64,000 nucleotides of DNA, taken from contig NZ_FONW01000002.1 of NCBI RefSeq assembly GCF_900113005.1, positions 310,001-374,000 on the forward strand. The letters are read 5' to 3'. The notes beneath the pieces were generated by a model. The model was not told where the DNA came from, did not search any database, and saw nothing but the letters and a program-made list of their open reading frames with translations. Numbering within the stretch: the stretch's first letter is position 1; the number at the start of each line of letters is the position of its first letter. Of the stretch, positions 26,801 to 35,582 are shown piece by piece. The translations under genes and the position numbers were made by a program. Origin of the DNA: Sunxiuqinia elliptica (lineage in GTDB: Bacteria > Bacteroidota > Bacteroidia > Bacteroidales > Prolixibacteraceae).

Positions 26801-28366
26801 ATGGGTAAAGCTCAACAAAATAACTCAAGAGTCAAGTCCGATAGAAATTCTTCGGACAAGGAGACTTATCAACAAATTGTTGATAACTTCTATGAGCGCT
26901 TGAATAGCACGCTTAATCATGGTCCTGAAAAAGCCATTCAAAAGCACCGGGAGCGGGGGAAACTTCTTGCTCGTGAGCGTATTGATCTGTTGATTGATAA
27001 AAATACGCCATTTCTGGAGTTGTCAACTTTTGCTGCCTATGGCCAATATGATGATGCTTTCCCGTCTGCTGGAATTGTAACCGGAATTGGAGTTGTGCAG
27101 GGGCGTGAATGTATGTTGGTTGCGAATGATGCGACCGTAAAAGGAGGTACTTACATTCGGGAGACCATCAAAAAGCATGTTCGAGCACAGGAAATTGCGC
27201 TTAAAAATCATTTGCCTTGCATTTACCTGGTTGACTCGGGTGGTATTTTTCTGCCTGAGCAAGCCAATGTTTTTCCCGACCGTTTTGATTTTGGACGGGT
27301 ATTTTATAATCAGGCACGTTTGTCGGCCGAAGAAATCCCACAGTTAGCAGTGGTTATGGGGTCTTGCACGGCGGGTGGCGCTTATGTTCCAGCCATGTGC
27401 GATGAAACCATCATTGTAAAAAATCAAGGAACCATTTTTATTGGTGGTCCGCCTTTGGTGAAAGCAGCGACAGGCGAAGAAGTATCTGCTGAAGAGCTCG
27501 GAGGAGGAGAGGTGCACACTTCCATTTCGGGAGTTGCGGACCATCTGGCAGATGATGATGTTGATGCCATTCAAATTTGTCGTCGTGTGGTGAAGAGTTT
27601 TCCAATTCCGCAGAAAAAGGATCTTCCAATTGAACGGGTTAAAGAACCTGCCTGCAAGGGGGAGGAGATTTATAAGTATTTGTCTTCGGATTTAAAAAAG
27701 CCGATTGCTATTCGTTCGATTATTGAATGTCTGGTGGATGGTGGTGACTTTCAGGAGTTCAAGGAAAACTATGGAAAAACCTTGATAACCGGGTTTGCCA
27801 ATTTGAAGGGAATGCCTGTTGGAATATTAGGAAATCAGAGTTTTCTGACTGCTGAGAGTGCTCGCAAAGGAGCCCATTTCATTCAGTTATGTAATCAAAG
27901 GCAAATCCCCTTGCTGTTTTTGCAAAATATAACCGGCTTTATTGTCGGGAAAAAATACGAGCATGAAGGAATTGCCCGTGATGGGGCTAAATTGATTCAT
28001 GCGGTTGCCAACGCTGTGGTGCCTAAAATTACAGTGGTTATTGGCGGATCATTTGGTGCAGGAAACTACGCGATGGCAGGGCGAGCGTACGAGCCCGACT
28101 TTTTGTTTATGTGGCCTCATTCGCGTATTGCAGTGATGGGAGGAGAACAAGCGGCTGGAGTGTTGCAGACAATTGGTCAAAATGGAATAGGAACGCGCTT
28201 AATCGAACAGTTTGAAGCGGAAAGCTCTGCTTATTATAGCTCTTCGCGTTTGTGGGATGACGGTATTCTGGATCCAGCACAAACTCGTGATATTTTGGCT
28301 TTGGCCTTTACGGTAACGATGAATCAGCCGGAGCAAAAGCCTCATTACGGGGTGTTTAGAATGTAA
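26801..28366 (+). CDS. Methylcrotonoyl-CoA carboxylase, carboxyltransferase (beta) subunit
   Basis: A 521-residue carboxyltransferase that transfers CO2 from carboxybiotin to 3-methylcrotonyl-CoA in leucine degradation. The ATG at 26801 is preferred over an in-frame TTG at 26786. The MCC-specific features are visible: DSGGIFLPEQANVFPDRFDF, FGRVFYNQARLSAEEIP, VVMGSCTAGGAYVPAMCDE and GGPPLVKAATGEEVSAEELGG; the second half has GSFGAGNYAMAGRAYEPDF. These phrases distinguish it from propionyl-CoA carboxylase beta subunits. It is the first gene of a nine-gene operon and precedes the hydratase by 14 bp. Confidence 0.9.
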   Translation: MGKAQQNNSRVKSDRNSSDKETYQQIVDNFYERLNSTLNHGPEKAIQKHRERGKLLARERIDLLIDKNTPFLELSTFAAYGQYDDAFPSAGIVTGIGVVQGRECMLVANDATVKGGTYIRETIKKHVRAQEIALKNHLPCIYLVDSGGIFLPEQANVFPDRFDFGRVFYNQARLSAEEIPQLAVVMGSCTAGGAYVPAMCDETIIVKNQGTIFIGGPPLVKAATGEEVSAEELGGGEVHTSISGVADHLADDDVDAIQICRRVVKSFPIPQKKDLPIERVKEPACKGEEIYKYLSSDLKKPIAIRSIIECLVDGGDFQEFKENYGKTLITGFANLKGMPVGILGNQSFLTAESARKGAHFIQLCNQRQIPLLFLQNITGFIVGKKYEHEGIARDGAKLIHAVANAVVPKITVVIGGSFGAGNYAMAGRAYEPDFLFMWPHSRIAVMGGEQAAGVLQTIGQNGIGTRLIEQFEAESSAYYSSSRLWDDGILDPAQTRDILALAFTVTMNQPEQKPHYGVFRM

Positions 28367-28380
28367 AAAAAAAGAAAGAC

Positions 28381-29187
28381 ATGGAAAACTGGAAAAATAT
28401 AAAATTAGAACTGGGGGACAAGCGGGCTAACTTAATTTTATCCCGTCCCCAGGTGCATAATGCAATAAATCCGGAGTTGATTGAAGAAATGCACGAAGCA
28501 TTGAAGATCATCGCTGAAAGAGACGAAATTCAGTTTCTTGTCCTTTCTGGTGAAGGAAAATCCTTCTGTGCCGGAGCAGACATCGCTTGGTTTGCAGGAG
28601 CTGTGGATAAGTCAAAAGCGGATAACTGGCAAGAGTATTTAAGGATGGCCGAATTGCTGAAGGCACTTCATGAACTGCCCAAAGTGACCATTGCTGCTGC
28701 TCACCGGAATGTTCTGGGAGGAGCAAATGGATTGGTTGCTGCTTGCGACTTTGTTGTCGCTGAGCGGTCTACCGCGTTCGCCTTTGGTGAAGTCAAATTG
28801 GGAATTGTGCCGGCAACAATAACTCCTTTTGTTGCATGTCGTGTTTCTGTTCAAAATATGAGAAAGCTAATGTTTTCGGGCGATCGCTTTTGGGCAACTG
28901 AAGCCCAGTTGGTTGGCTTGGTTGATTTTCTGGCTGAAGACGGGAAAATGGAGCAGGTTGTTGATCAACTAATTGATGGCTTGAAAGATTCTTCTCCCAA
29001 TGCTTTACGGGCTTGTAAACAGTTGTTGCTGAAAGTCGGTTCCGGTGAATTAACTGTGGAAAGTAGTGAGCATACAGCAGCGGTATTGGCTGAACTGATT
29101 GAATCAGACGAAGGTCAGGAAGGATTGCGAGCCTTTTTGGAAAAGAGAAAACCAGATTGGCAAAAACTAAATGTTGTTGAAAATTAA
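28381..29187 (+). CDS. Enoyl-CoA hydratase family, probable methylglutaconyl-CoA hydratase
   Basis: A 268-residue crotonase-fold enzyme. The first oxyanion-hole segment is SFCAGADIAWFAGA and the second is AAAHRNVLGGANGLVAACDFVVAERSTAFAFGEVKLGIVPA, with the Glu of FGEVKLGI in the position of a catalytic acid. The GAD(I/L)xW(F/M) form is typical of methylglutaconyl-CoA hydratases (LiuC type), which add water to 3-methylglutaconyl-CoA to give HMG-CoA. Its place between the two methylcrotonyl-CoA carboxylase subunit genes supports this. The stop codon overlaps the next start by 1 nt. Confidence 0.82.
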   Translation: MENWKNIKLELGDKRANLILSRPQVHNAINPELIEEMHEALKIIAERDEIQFLVLSGEGKSFCAGADIAWFAGAVDKSKADNWQEYLRMAELLKALHELPKVTIAAAHRNVLGGANGLVAACDFVVAERSTAFAFGEVKLGIVPATITPFVACRVSVQNMRKLMFSGDRFWATEAQLVGLVDFLAEDGKMEQVVDQLIDGLKDSSPNALRACKQLLLKVGSGELTVESSEHTAAVLAELIESDEGQEGLRAFLEKRKPDWQKLNVVEN

Positions 29188-31166
29188 TGAAGCATTTTCA
29201 AAAAATATTGATTGCCAACCGAGGTGAAATTGCTGTTCGGATTTTAAAAACAGCTCAGAAATTTGGTGTGCAAGTGCTGGCGGTTTATGCCGCTGAAGAT
29301 GCCGCTTCTAAGCATGTTGAGTTAGCTGATCAGGCAATTCTTCTGGAAGGAGATGAACTGCAGGAGACCTATCTCAATCAGGATAAATTGATTTCGATAG
29401 CGCTTGATCATGGTGCACAGGCAATTCATCCCGGTTATGGGTTTTTATCTGAGAATGCAGGTTTTGCTGAAAAGGTGGAGCAAGCTGGCTTGGCTTTTAT
29501 AGGTGCTACCCCGGCGCAAATCCGCTTGATGGGAGAAAAACGACAAGCCATTGCTTTTGTCGAGCGATTGGGAGTTCCCATTATCCCAGGAAAACGAGCT
29601 TCGGTTGATGAATTGATTCAGTTGGCTCCAGAGCTGGATTTACCAATTTTGGTAAAAGCATCTGGCGGGGGTGGTGGTAAAGGCATGGAGGTTGTCCATG
29701 ATCTTGCTCAGTTACCAAAAGCATTAAAACAAGCGCAGCGTCTGGCTCTTCAATATTTTGGGAATGATGAATTATTAATAGAGAAATACCTGTCTGTAGC
29801 TCGCCACATCGAAGTGCAAGTGTTGGGTGACGGAAGTGGTAAGGCGGTGCATTTATTTGAACGTGAATGCAGCATTCAACGGCGCTATCAAAAGTTGATT
29901 GAGGAAGCCCCGGCTTCATCAATTTCAGAAAATACCAAGAAAAAATTATACGAAGCAGCCTTGACAATTGTCCGGGCTATAGAATATCGGGGAGCAGGAA
30001 CGATTGAGTTTCTCGTTGATGAACAGGAGAATTTCTATTTCCTGGAAATGAACACCCGGCTCCAGGTAGAACATCCGGTAACCGAATTGATTACTGGAAT
30101 CGACTTGGTTGAATGGCAATTGCGTATTGCTTTGGGCGAACAACTGAGTTTGCAGCAACATCAATTGACTGCGAATGGACATGCCATTGAGTTAAGAGTT
30201 TGTGCTGAAGATCCGACGAATCAGTTTATGCCCACCTCTGGGCATATTCATGACTTGATTGAACCAGAGTCTGCCCGTTGGGATAGCTTTTTAACTACTG
30301 GCTTTCATTTGTCTTCGAACTATGACTCGTTGTTGGGCAAGCTGATCGTGCATGGACAGTCCAGAGCTGAGGTTCTTGAGCAAATGCGCCAATCGGTTGA
30401 CTCGCTTTTTGTTGGCGGTGTGAAAACGAATCAGCAGTTTTTGAAGATGGTGCTGGCTCAGCCAGCCTTTAATCAAAATCAAATCAGTACCCGTTGGCTG
30501 GAGGAAAGTTTACCAGCCTTGCTGAGGGAAGAAGAAATGGAAGGTGAAAAAAGGCCTGTTGCTGAACTCTTGGTTGGCTATTTGTTACATCATTTTTATC
30601 GTCCGAATAGTACTGATAGAGCAACGAGTTGGACGGAAATGGGCTATTGGCGTTTTCAACAGAAGTTTCAAGTAAAGCTCGAAGAAGAATGGCATGCGAT
30701 TGAAGTTTCTCCAAAAGCAAATTCATGGCAGATGAGTTGGGGAAATCAGCTTTTCCAAGTTGTTCCTAAGCAGTGGAAGTCTTCGTCAATTCAATTTTCT
30801 CTAAATGATAAAGATATTGTTATCTTTATTTCCGAAGAAGCTGGGCTAAGCCGGATACAATATTTGAGTCAGTTGTATTCATTGCGGAGCAATCACGTGG
30901 CCAATCAAGTGCAGTTACAGCGTAAGGCAGTTGTTGTAGGAGAAACGAAGAGTGATCGGGTTGTGGCTGATTTGTTTGGGAAAGTGGTTGACGTGCTGGT
31001 GAAACCCGGAGATGTTTTGCAAAAAGGACAGACTTTATTAGTGATCGAATCAATGAAGTCTGAATTTACAATACAAAGCCCAGCAAATGCTGTGGTGAAA
31101 ACTATTCATGTATCCAAGGGACACTTGGTGCAGGATAAAGAATTATTGGTGGATTTAGAATCGTAA
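29187..31166 (+). CDS. Methylcrotonoyl-CoA carboxylase, biotin-carrying (alpha) subunit
   Basis: A 659-residue protein with biotin carboxylase, BT and biotinyl domains in order. The carboxylase part begins ILIANRGEIAVRILKTA and has the glycine loop KASGGGGGKGMEVVHD, the substrate loop IQRRYQKLIEEAP and NTRLQVEHPVTELITG. The C-terminal biotinyl domain has VIESMKSEF; the Lys in MKS is the biotin site, although the common form is MKM. Length fits methylcrotonyl-CoA or propionyl-CoA carboxylase alpha subunits; the partner beta subunit in the same operon argues for the former. It uses ATP and bicarbonate. Confidence 0.9.
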   Translation: MKHFQKILIANRGEIAVRILKTAQKFGVQVLAVYAAEDAASKHVELADQAILLEGDELQETYLNQDKLISIALDHGAQAIHPGYGFLSENAGFAEKVEQAGLAFIGATPAQIRLMGEKRQAIAFVERLGVPIIPGKRASVDELIQLAPELDLPILVKASGGGGGKGMEVVHDLAQLPKALKQAQRLALQYFGNDELLIEKYLSVARHIEVQVLGDGSGKAVHLFERECSIQRRYQKLIEEAPASSISENTKKKLYEAALTIVRAIEYRGAGTIEFLVDEQENFYFLEMNTRLQVEHPVTELITGIDLVEWQLRIALGEQLSLQQHQLTANGHAIELRVCAEDPTNQFMPTSGHIHDLIEPESARWDSFLTTGFHLSSNYDSLLGKLIVHGQSRAEVLEQMRQSVDSLFVGGVKTNQQFLKMVLAQPAFNQNQISTRWLEESLPALLREEEMEGEKRPVAELLVGYLLHHFYRPNSTDRATSWTEMGYWRFQQKFQVKLEEEWHAIEVSPKANSWQMSWGNQLFQVVPKQWKSSSIQFSLNDKDIVIFISEEAGLSRIQYLSQLYSLRSNHVANQVQLQRKAVVVGETKSDRVVADLFGKVVDVLVKPGDVLQKGQTLLVIESMKSEFTIQSPANAVVKTIHVSKGHLVQDKELLVDLES

Positions 31167-31182
31167 AAAAATAAAAACCTAC

Positions 31183-32340
31183 ATGAACGCATTTTTAAAC
31201 GAAACGCATCATGCTCTGCGGAAAAAAGTAAGAGGCTTTGCAGAGAAATATGTAAAACCCGTAATTGGCGAGTTTGAAGCTAAGGAACAGTTCCCGATGG
31301 ACTTGATCCGGTCATTGAAAAGCCTGAATGTTTTTGGGATGCATGCCCCTGAACGTTTTGGAGGGCAGGGTAGCGATTACCTTTCCTACATTATTGCCGT
31401 GGAAGAATTGGCTCGGGTAGATAGCTCTGTGGCGGCAACCTTAGCGGCACATAATTCCTTGGGAGTTGGTCCCATTATGGAGTTTGGAACTGAAGAGCAA
31501 AAAGCAAAATATTTACCGTCGCTGTGTACGGCTGAGAATCTTTGGGCTTTCGGATTGACTGAAGAGAATGCAGGGTCTGATGCTCAGGGCGTGGAAACAG
31601 TGGCTAAGGAGCAAGCCAATGGTTGGTTGGTAAATGGACATAAAAAATACATTACCAATGGTGCTTCAGATATGTCGTCAGGTATTAGCTTTGTAGCGCA
31701 AACAGGCATACGGGAAGATGGCCGTAAAGAATTTACCGCTTTTCTTGTTAGCAAAGGAGCTCCGGGCTATACCCGCGAGTTTATGAAAAATAAGCTACTT
31801 TGGCGTGCTGCTGATAATGGCATGGTGTACTTTAATGATGTACACATTCCTGCTGAGGATCAGTTGGGTGAGCGTGGTCAAGGAATCAAAATTATGCTGA
31901 AAACCATTGATTCCGGACGTTTGTCTATTGCAGCTATGGGATTGGGATTGGCTCAGGGAGCTTTTGAGATGGCGGTTAGCTTTGCAAAAAAACGGAAACA
32001 ATTTGGGAAAGCCTTAGCTAATTTTCAGGTAATTTCTTTTAAATTGGCCGATATGGCAATGAAGATAGAAAATGCCCGGAATACCCTTTACAACGCTTGT
32101 TGGTTGAAAGATAACGGACATGCATTTGGGACGCAGGCAGCCATGGCAAAACTGTATTGCTCGCAAGTAGCCAGTGATGTGACTGGTGAAGCTTTACAGA
32201 TTTTTGGTGGAGCCGGTTTATTCCGTAATGACGAATACCCAATCGAACGTTTTTTCCGTGATCAGCGCTTACTCTCCATTGGAGAGGGAACATCAGAAGT
32301 GCTGCGAATGGTAATTTCACGTTCGGTATTAAAGGAATAA
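31183..32340 (+). CDS. Acyl-CoA dehydrogenase (isovaleryl-CoA dehydrogenase by context)
   Basis: A 385-residue FAD-dependent acyl-CoA dehydrogenase. Visible motifs: FGLTEENAGSDAQGVET in the middle domain, WLVNGHKKYITNGASDMS, RKQFGKALANFQ and a C-terminal QIFGGAGLFRNDEYPIERFFRDQR followed by SIGEGTSEVLR. The Glu in GEGTSE is in the position used by short- and medium-chain enzymes; true isovaleryl-CoA dehydrogenases normally use a Glu on helix G and have a small residue here. Helix G reads TIDSGRLSIAAMGLG without that Glu. So context says isovaleryl-CoA, while the residues look like a short-chain or 2-methyl-branched type. Seventeen bp after the carboxylase gene, same operon. Confidence 0.85.
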   Translation: MNAFLNETHHALRKKVRGFAEKYVKPVIGEFEAKEQFPMDLIRSLKSLNVFGMHAPERFGGQGSDYLSYIIAVEELARVDSSVAATLAAHNSLGVGPIMEFGTEEQKAKYLPSLCTAENLWAFGLTEENAGSDAQGVETVAKEQANGWLVNGHKKYITNGASDMSSGISFVAQTGIREDGRKEFTAFLVSKGAPGYTREFMKNKLLWRAADNGMVYFNDVHIPAEDQLGERGQGIKIMLKTIDSGRLSIAAMGLGLAQGAFEMAVSFAKKRKQFGKALANFQVISFKLADMAMKIENARNTLYNACWLKDNGHAFGTQAAMAKLYCSQVASDVTGEALQIFGGAGLFRNDEYPIERFFRDQRLLSIGEGTSEVLRMVISRSVLKE

Positions 32341-32343
32341 TAA

Positions 32344-33357
32344 ATGACACAAGATCGCAAACTTGACCACATTCAACTTGCTTTTGAATCACAAACTGGA
32401 TTGATGGAGCATGACCAACGGTTTATGTACGAACCATTGTTGGCTGCTCATCCTGTAGATGGTGAACAGGCTTTTCTGTTTTTAGGGAAAATGATTCGGT
32501 CACCCTTCTGGGTTTCCAGTATGACCGGAGGTACAGGAGTTGCCCGTAAAATCAATGAAAACATTGCACAAGCTTGCCGTGAGTTTGGATTTGGAATGGG
32601 ATTGGGATCATGTCGCAAAATATTGTTTGATAAAACGTATTGGGCAGATTTCGATATGCGCGAGATTATTGGCCCGGATCAGCCATTTTGGGCAAATTTG
32701 GGTATTGCGCAAGTCGAGTCGTTGTTGAAAGATAAAAATGAGCAGGCAATTATTGATTTGGTTGGTGAGCTTCGAGCTGATGGTTTAATTGTTCATGTTA
32801 ATCCACTTCAAGAATGGTTTCAGCCAGAGGGAGATCGGATAGAGCGACCTCCAATTGAGACCATTGAATTGTTGATGAGCCGCATGCATTTACCAATCAT
32901 TGTTAAAGAAGTTGGCCAAGGCATGGGCGAGGCTAGCTTAAAGCGCTTGTTGAGATTGCCACTGGCGGCCATTGAGTTTGCTGCCTATGGGGGAACCAAC
33001 TTTTCAAACCTGGAGTTGATGCGTGAGGATCCTGCGATGCAGGAGATGTATCAACCGTTTGCTTTTGTTGGGCAAACAGCAGCTCAGATGGTGAAGAGTG
33101 TCAATCGTTTGTTGCAGGAAATTGGCGAACCACAGTGTCGTCAACTGATCATTTCGGGTGGCGTGAAAAACTACCTGGATGGTTACTACCTAACTTCATT
33201 GAGTCAGCTGCCAGCCGTGTATGGAATGGCTTCGGCTGTGCTAAAACATGCAACCAACGATTATCAAGAGCTCAAGACTTATATCGAAAATCAATTGAAG
33301 GCCCTGCGTTTGGCGCAACAATATTTGACGTTAAACCCGGAATATGACGGAGCATAA
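32344..33357 (+). CDS. fni: Type 2 isopentenyl-diphosphate delta-isomerase
   Basis: A 337-residue FMN- and NADPH-dependent isomerase that interconverts IPP and DMAPP. The family markers are all present: RKLDHI at the N-terminus, SSMTGGT (FMN binding), FGMGLGSCR, HVNPLQEW, VKEVGQGM and AAYGGTNFSNLE. Length is normal. The start ATG is 3 bp after the acyl-CoA dehydrogenase stop, and the end overlaps the HMG-CoA reductase start by 14 bp, so expression is tightly coupled to both leucine degradation and mevalonate genes. Confidence 0.93.
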   Translation: MTQDRKLDHIQLAFESQTGLMEHDQRFMYEPLLAAHPVDGEQAFLFLGKMIRSPFWVSSMTGGTGVARKINENIAQACREFGFGMGLGSCRKILFDKTYWADFDMREIIGPDQPFWANLGIAQVESLLKDKNEQAIIDLVGELRADGLIVHVNPLQEWFQPEGDRIERPPIETIELLMSRMHLPIIVKEVGQGMGEASLKRLLRLPLAAIEFAAYGGTNFSNLELMREDPAMQEMYQPFAFVGQTAAQMVKSVNRLLQEIGEPQCRQLIISGGVKNYLDGYYLTSLSQLPAVYGMASAVLKHATNDYQELKTYIENQLKALRLAQQYLTLNPEYDGA

Positions 33358-34657
33358 AATCATAAATGGCTTTTCGAAATTTGATCGAACACAAAAAATA
33401 CAATGGCTGATTGAGCAATTCCATTTGGATGCCGAGACTCAAGCCTTTCTGGATAGTTTTCAATTAACCAACCAACAGTGGCAGGCGGTCATTGCCGATT
33501 TGAGTGAAAACCAACTATCTAATTTTCACTTGCCCTTTTCTGTTGCTCCCAACTTTTTAGTTGACGGGCAAACCCAAGTATTTCCGCTGGTTACCGAAGA
33601 GAGCTCAGTGGTCGCTGCTTTGGCGAAGGCTGCTGGCTTTTGGGCGAAAAGAGGTGGTTTTAAATCGGAAATAATAGGTACGCAGAAAAAAGGACAGCTG
33701 CACTTTAGTTGGAATGGACAGCCTCAGAAATTACGAAAGGCTTTCCCTGAGATTAAGCAAAAGCTGCTGAAAGAGGCTGAACCGCTGACACAGAATATGG
33801 AAAAGCGGGGAGGGGGAATTCGAGCGATTGAGTTGAAAGAATTGCCTGAAATTTTGCCGAACTACTATCAGTTGGATGTTGCCTTTGAAACCTGTGATGC
33901 GATGGGAGCCAATTTCATCAACTCATGTTTGGAGCAATTTGGACGAAGTATGAAAGACTGGGCAGATACTGCGCCAGAGCTTTTGCCGGAAGAACAGGGA
34001 CTGGAAGTGATCATGGCAATTTTGTCAAACTACGTTCCCGATAGTCGGGTGCGTGTTTGGGTAGAATGCCCGGTTGAGGAGTTGGCTGATGAACGGGAAG
34101 AAGCTTATGCTTTTGCTGAGAAATTTGTTCGTGCAGTGCGTATTGCCCGGGAGGATGTGTCGCGGGCTGTAACTCACAACAAAGGGATTTTTAACGGAAT
34201 TGACGCCTTGGCGATGGCTACAGGAAATGATTTTCGAGCCATTGAGGCTGGAGCTCATGCGTATGCTGCGCAGCAAGGCCAGTACCGTGGACTGACAGAA
34301 GCATGGATTGATCAGGGGAAATTCTGGTTTCAGTTGGAAATTCCACTGGCAGTTGGCGTTGTTGGAGGAGTAACCAGTTTACATCCGTTGGCAAAGCTCT
34401 CCATGCAAATATTGGGAAATCCTTCAGCTAAAGAATTGATGGCCTATTTGGCTGTGGCCGGATTGGCGTCGAACTGGTCTGCGGTTCGGGCGTTGGTAAC
34501 AACCGGCATTCAGCAGGGACATATGAAAATGCATTTGAGTAATATTTTAAATAGTTTTCAGGTTTCTGATGAACAAAAAGAGTCGGCAAGACTTTACTTT
34601 CAAGACCGGGAAGTTTCATTTGCCGAGGTGAAGAAATTTTTAGAAAAACATGTCTGA
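33344..34657 (+). CDS. mvaA: Hydroxymethylglutaryl-CoA reductase (class II-like)
   Basis: A 437-residue HMG-CoA reductase. Catalytic residues expected for the family can be placed: Glu in SENQLSNFHLPFSVAPN, Lys in THNKGIFNGIDALAMATGNDFRA with the Asp of GND, and His in TTGIQQGHMKMH. CDAMGANFINS is the HMG-CoA-binding signature. There is no membrane domain, as in bacterial class II enzymes. In this operon it would reduce HMG-CoA to mevalonate, though class II enzymes can also run as mevalonate oxidisers. It overlaps fni by 14 bp and the GHMP kinase by 8 bp. Confidence 0.92.
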   Translation: MTEHKIINGFSKFDRTQKIQWLIEQFHLDAETQAFLDSFQLTNQQWQAVIADLSENQLSNFHLPFSVAPNFLVDGQTQVFPLVTEESSVVAALAKAAGFWAKRGGFKSEIIGTQKKGQLHFSWNGQPQKLRKAFPEIKQKLLKEAEPLTQNMEKRGGGIRAIELKELPEILPNYYQLDVAFETCDAMGANFINSCLEQFGRSMKDWADTAPELLPEEQGLEVIMAILSNYVPDSRVRVWVECPVEELADEREEAYAFAEKFVRAVRIAREDVSRAVTHNKGIFNGIDALAMATGNDFRAIEAGAHAYAAQQGQYRGLTEAWIDQGKFWFQLEIPLAVGVVGGVTSLHPLAKLSMQILGNPSAKELMAYLAVAGLASNWSAVRALVTTGIQQGHMKMHLSNILNSFQVSDEQKESARLYFQDREVSFAEVKKFLEKHV

Positions 34658-35573
34658 CGTAAAACAAACATATGATGCCCACGGGAAATTATTGCTCACT
34701 GCCGAGTACTTTGTGCTGCAAGGAGCAAAAGCTATTGCGTTGCCATTGCAATATGGTCAGCGAATGGATGTGTCGGAGGGCAGACAGGCTGATGTGGTAA
34801 GCTGGAAAGCATTTATGCAGGAAGGACTTTGGTTTTCCTGCGATTTTCAGTTGCCCTATTTAAAGATTATCCATAGTTCAGATGCTGAAAAAGCGGTTAT
34901 TCTGCAAGATGCGCTGAAAGCTATTCTGAAAATGAACCCGCAGTTCAAATTGAATGGGGGATTGGATATTCATACCAAAATTGATTTTCATAACCAATGG
35001 GGATTGGGAAGTAGCAGTACGCTGATTGCCAACTTAGCCACTTGGGCAGGAGTTGATCCTTTTCAACTGAATGAACAGATTTTCAATGGCTCAGGCTTTG
35101 ATATTGCGTGTGCTTCGGCTGATGGGCCAATCTTTTACGAAAAAGATAAGAAGCCGCAACGAATTGAGCTCGATTATCCGTTTTTGGATAACCTCTACTT
35201 TATTTACTCCGGGTCGAAGAAAAGTACCCGAAATGAAGTGCGTCGCTTTTTGCGTGATGGCGCTGTAACGGAAGCACAGCTGAGTGAAGTGAACGGGATT
35301 TCAGAAGAAATTGCAAACACTCGTGATTTGGCTGATTTTCAGCGATTGATTGTGCAGCACGAGGCATTAGTTAGTGGATTGCTGAATAGCCCAACGGTAA
35401 AGTCAAGCTATTTTAGTGATTTTAATGGCGAGGTGAAATCGCTTGGCGCATGGGGTGGAGATTTTTATCTGGTTGCAACTCCAATGGATGATCGTTGTGT
35501 GTTGAAGTATTTCAAAGAGAAAGGATTGCGGGTCGTATTTCCGTGGAAAGAATTGGTGTTGAATAAGCGTTGA
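34650..35573 (+). CDS. GYDIA-family GHMP kinase, candidate phosphomevalonate kinase
   Basis: A 307-residue GHMP kinase. Family features: GKLLLTAEYFVLQGAKAIALP near the N-terminus, the ATP-binding WGLGSSSTLIA and the segment SGFDIACASADGP, a variant of the GYDIA motif that names this Bacteroidota group. It lies between HMG-CoA reductase and diphosphomevalonate decarboxylase, and a separate mevalonate kinase is encoded two genes downstream, so phosphomevalonate kinase is the most likely role by elimination. That activity is not proven from sequence. Confidence 0.85.
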   Translation: MSDVKQTYDAHGKLLLTAEYFVLQGAKAIALPLQYGQRMDVSEGRQADVVSWKAFMQEGLWFSCDFQLPYLKIIHSSDAEKAVILQDALKAILKMNPQFKLNGGLDIHTKIDFHNQWGLGSSSTLIANLATWAGVDPFQLNEQIFNGSGFDIACASADGPIFYEKDKKPQRIELDYPFLDNLYFIYSGSKKSTRNEVRRFLRDGAVTEAQLSEVNGISEEIANTRDLADFQRLIVQHEALVSGLLNSPTVKSSYFSDFNGEVKSLGAWGGDFYLVATPMDDRCVLKYFKEKGLRVVFPWKELVLNKR

Positions 35574-35582
35574 GAAAAAAGT

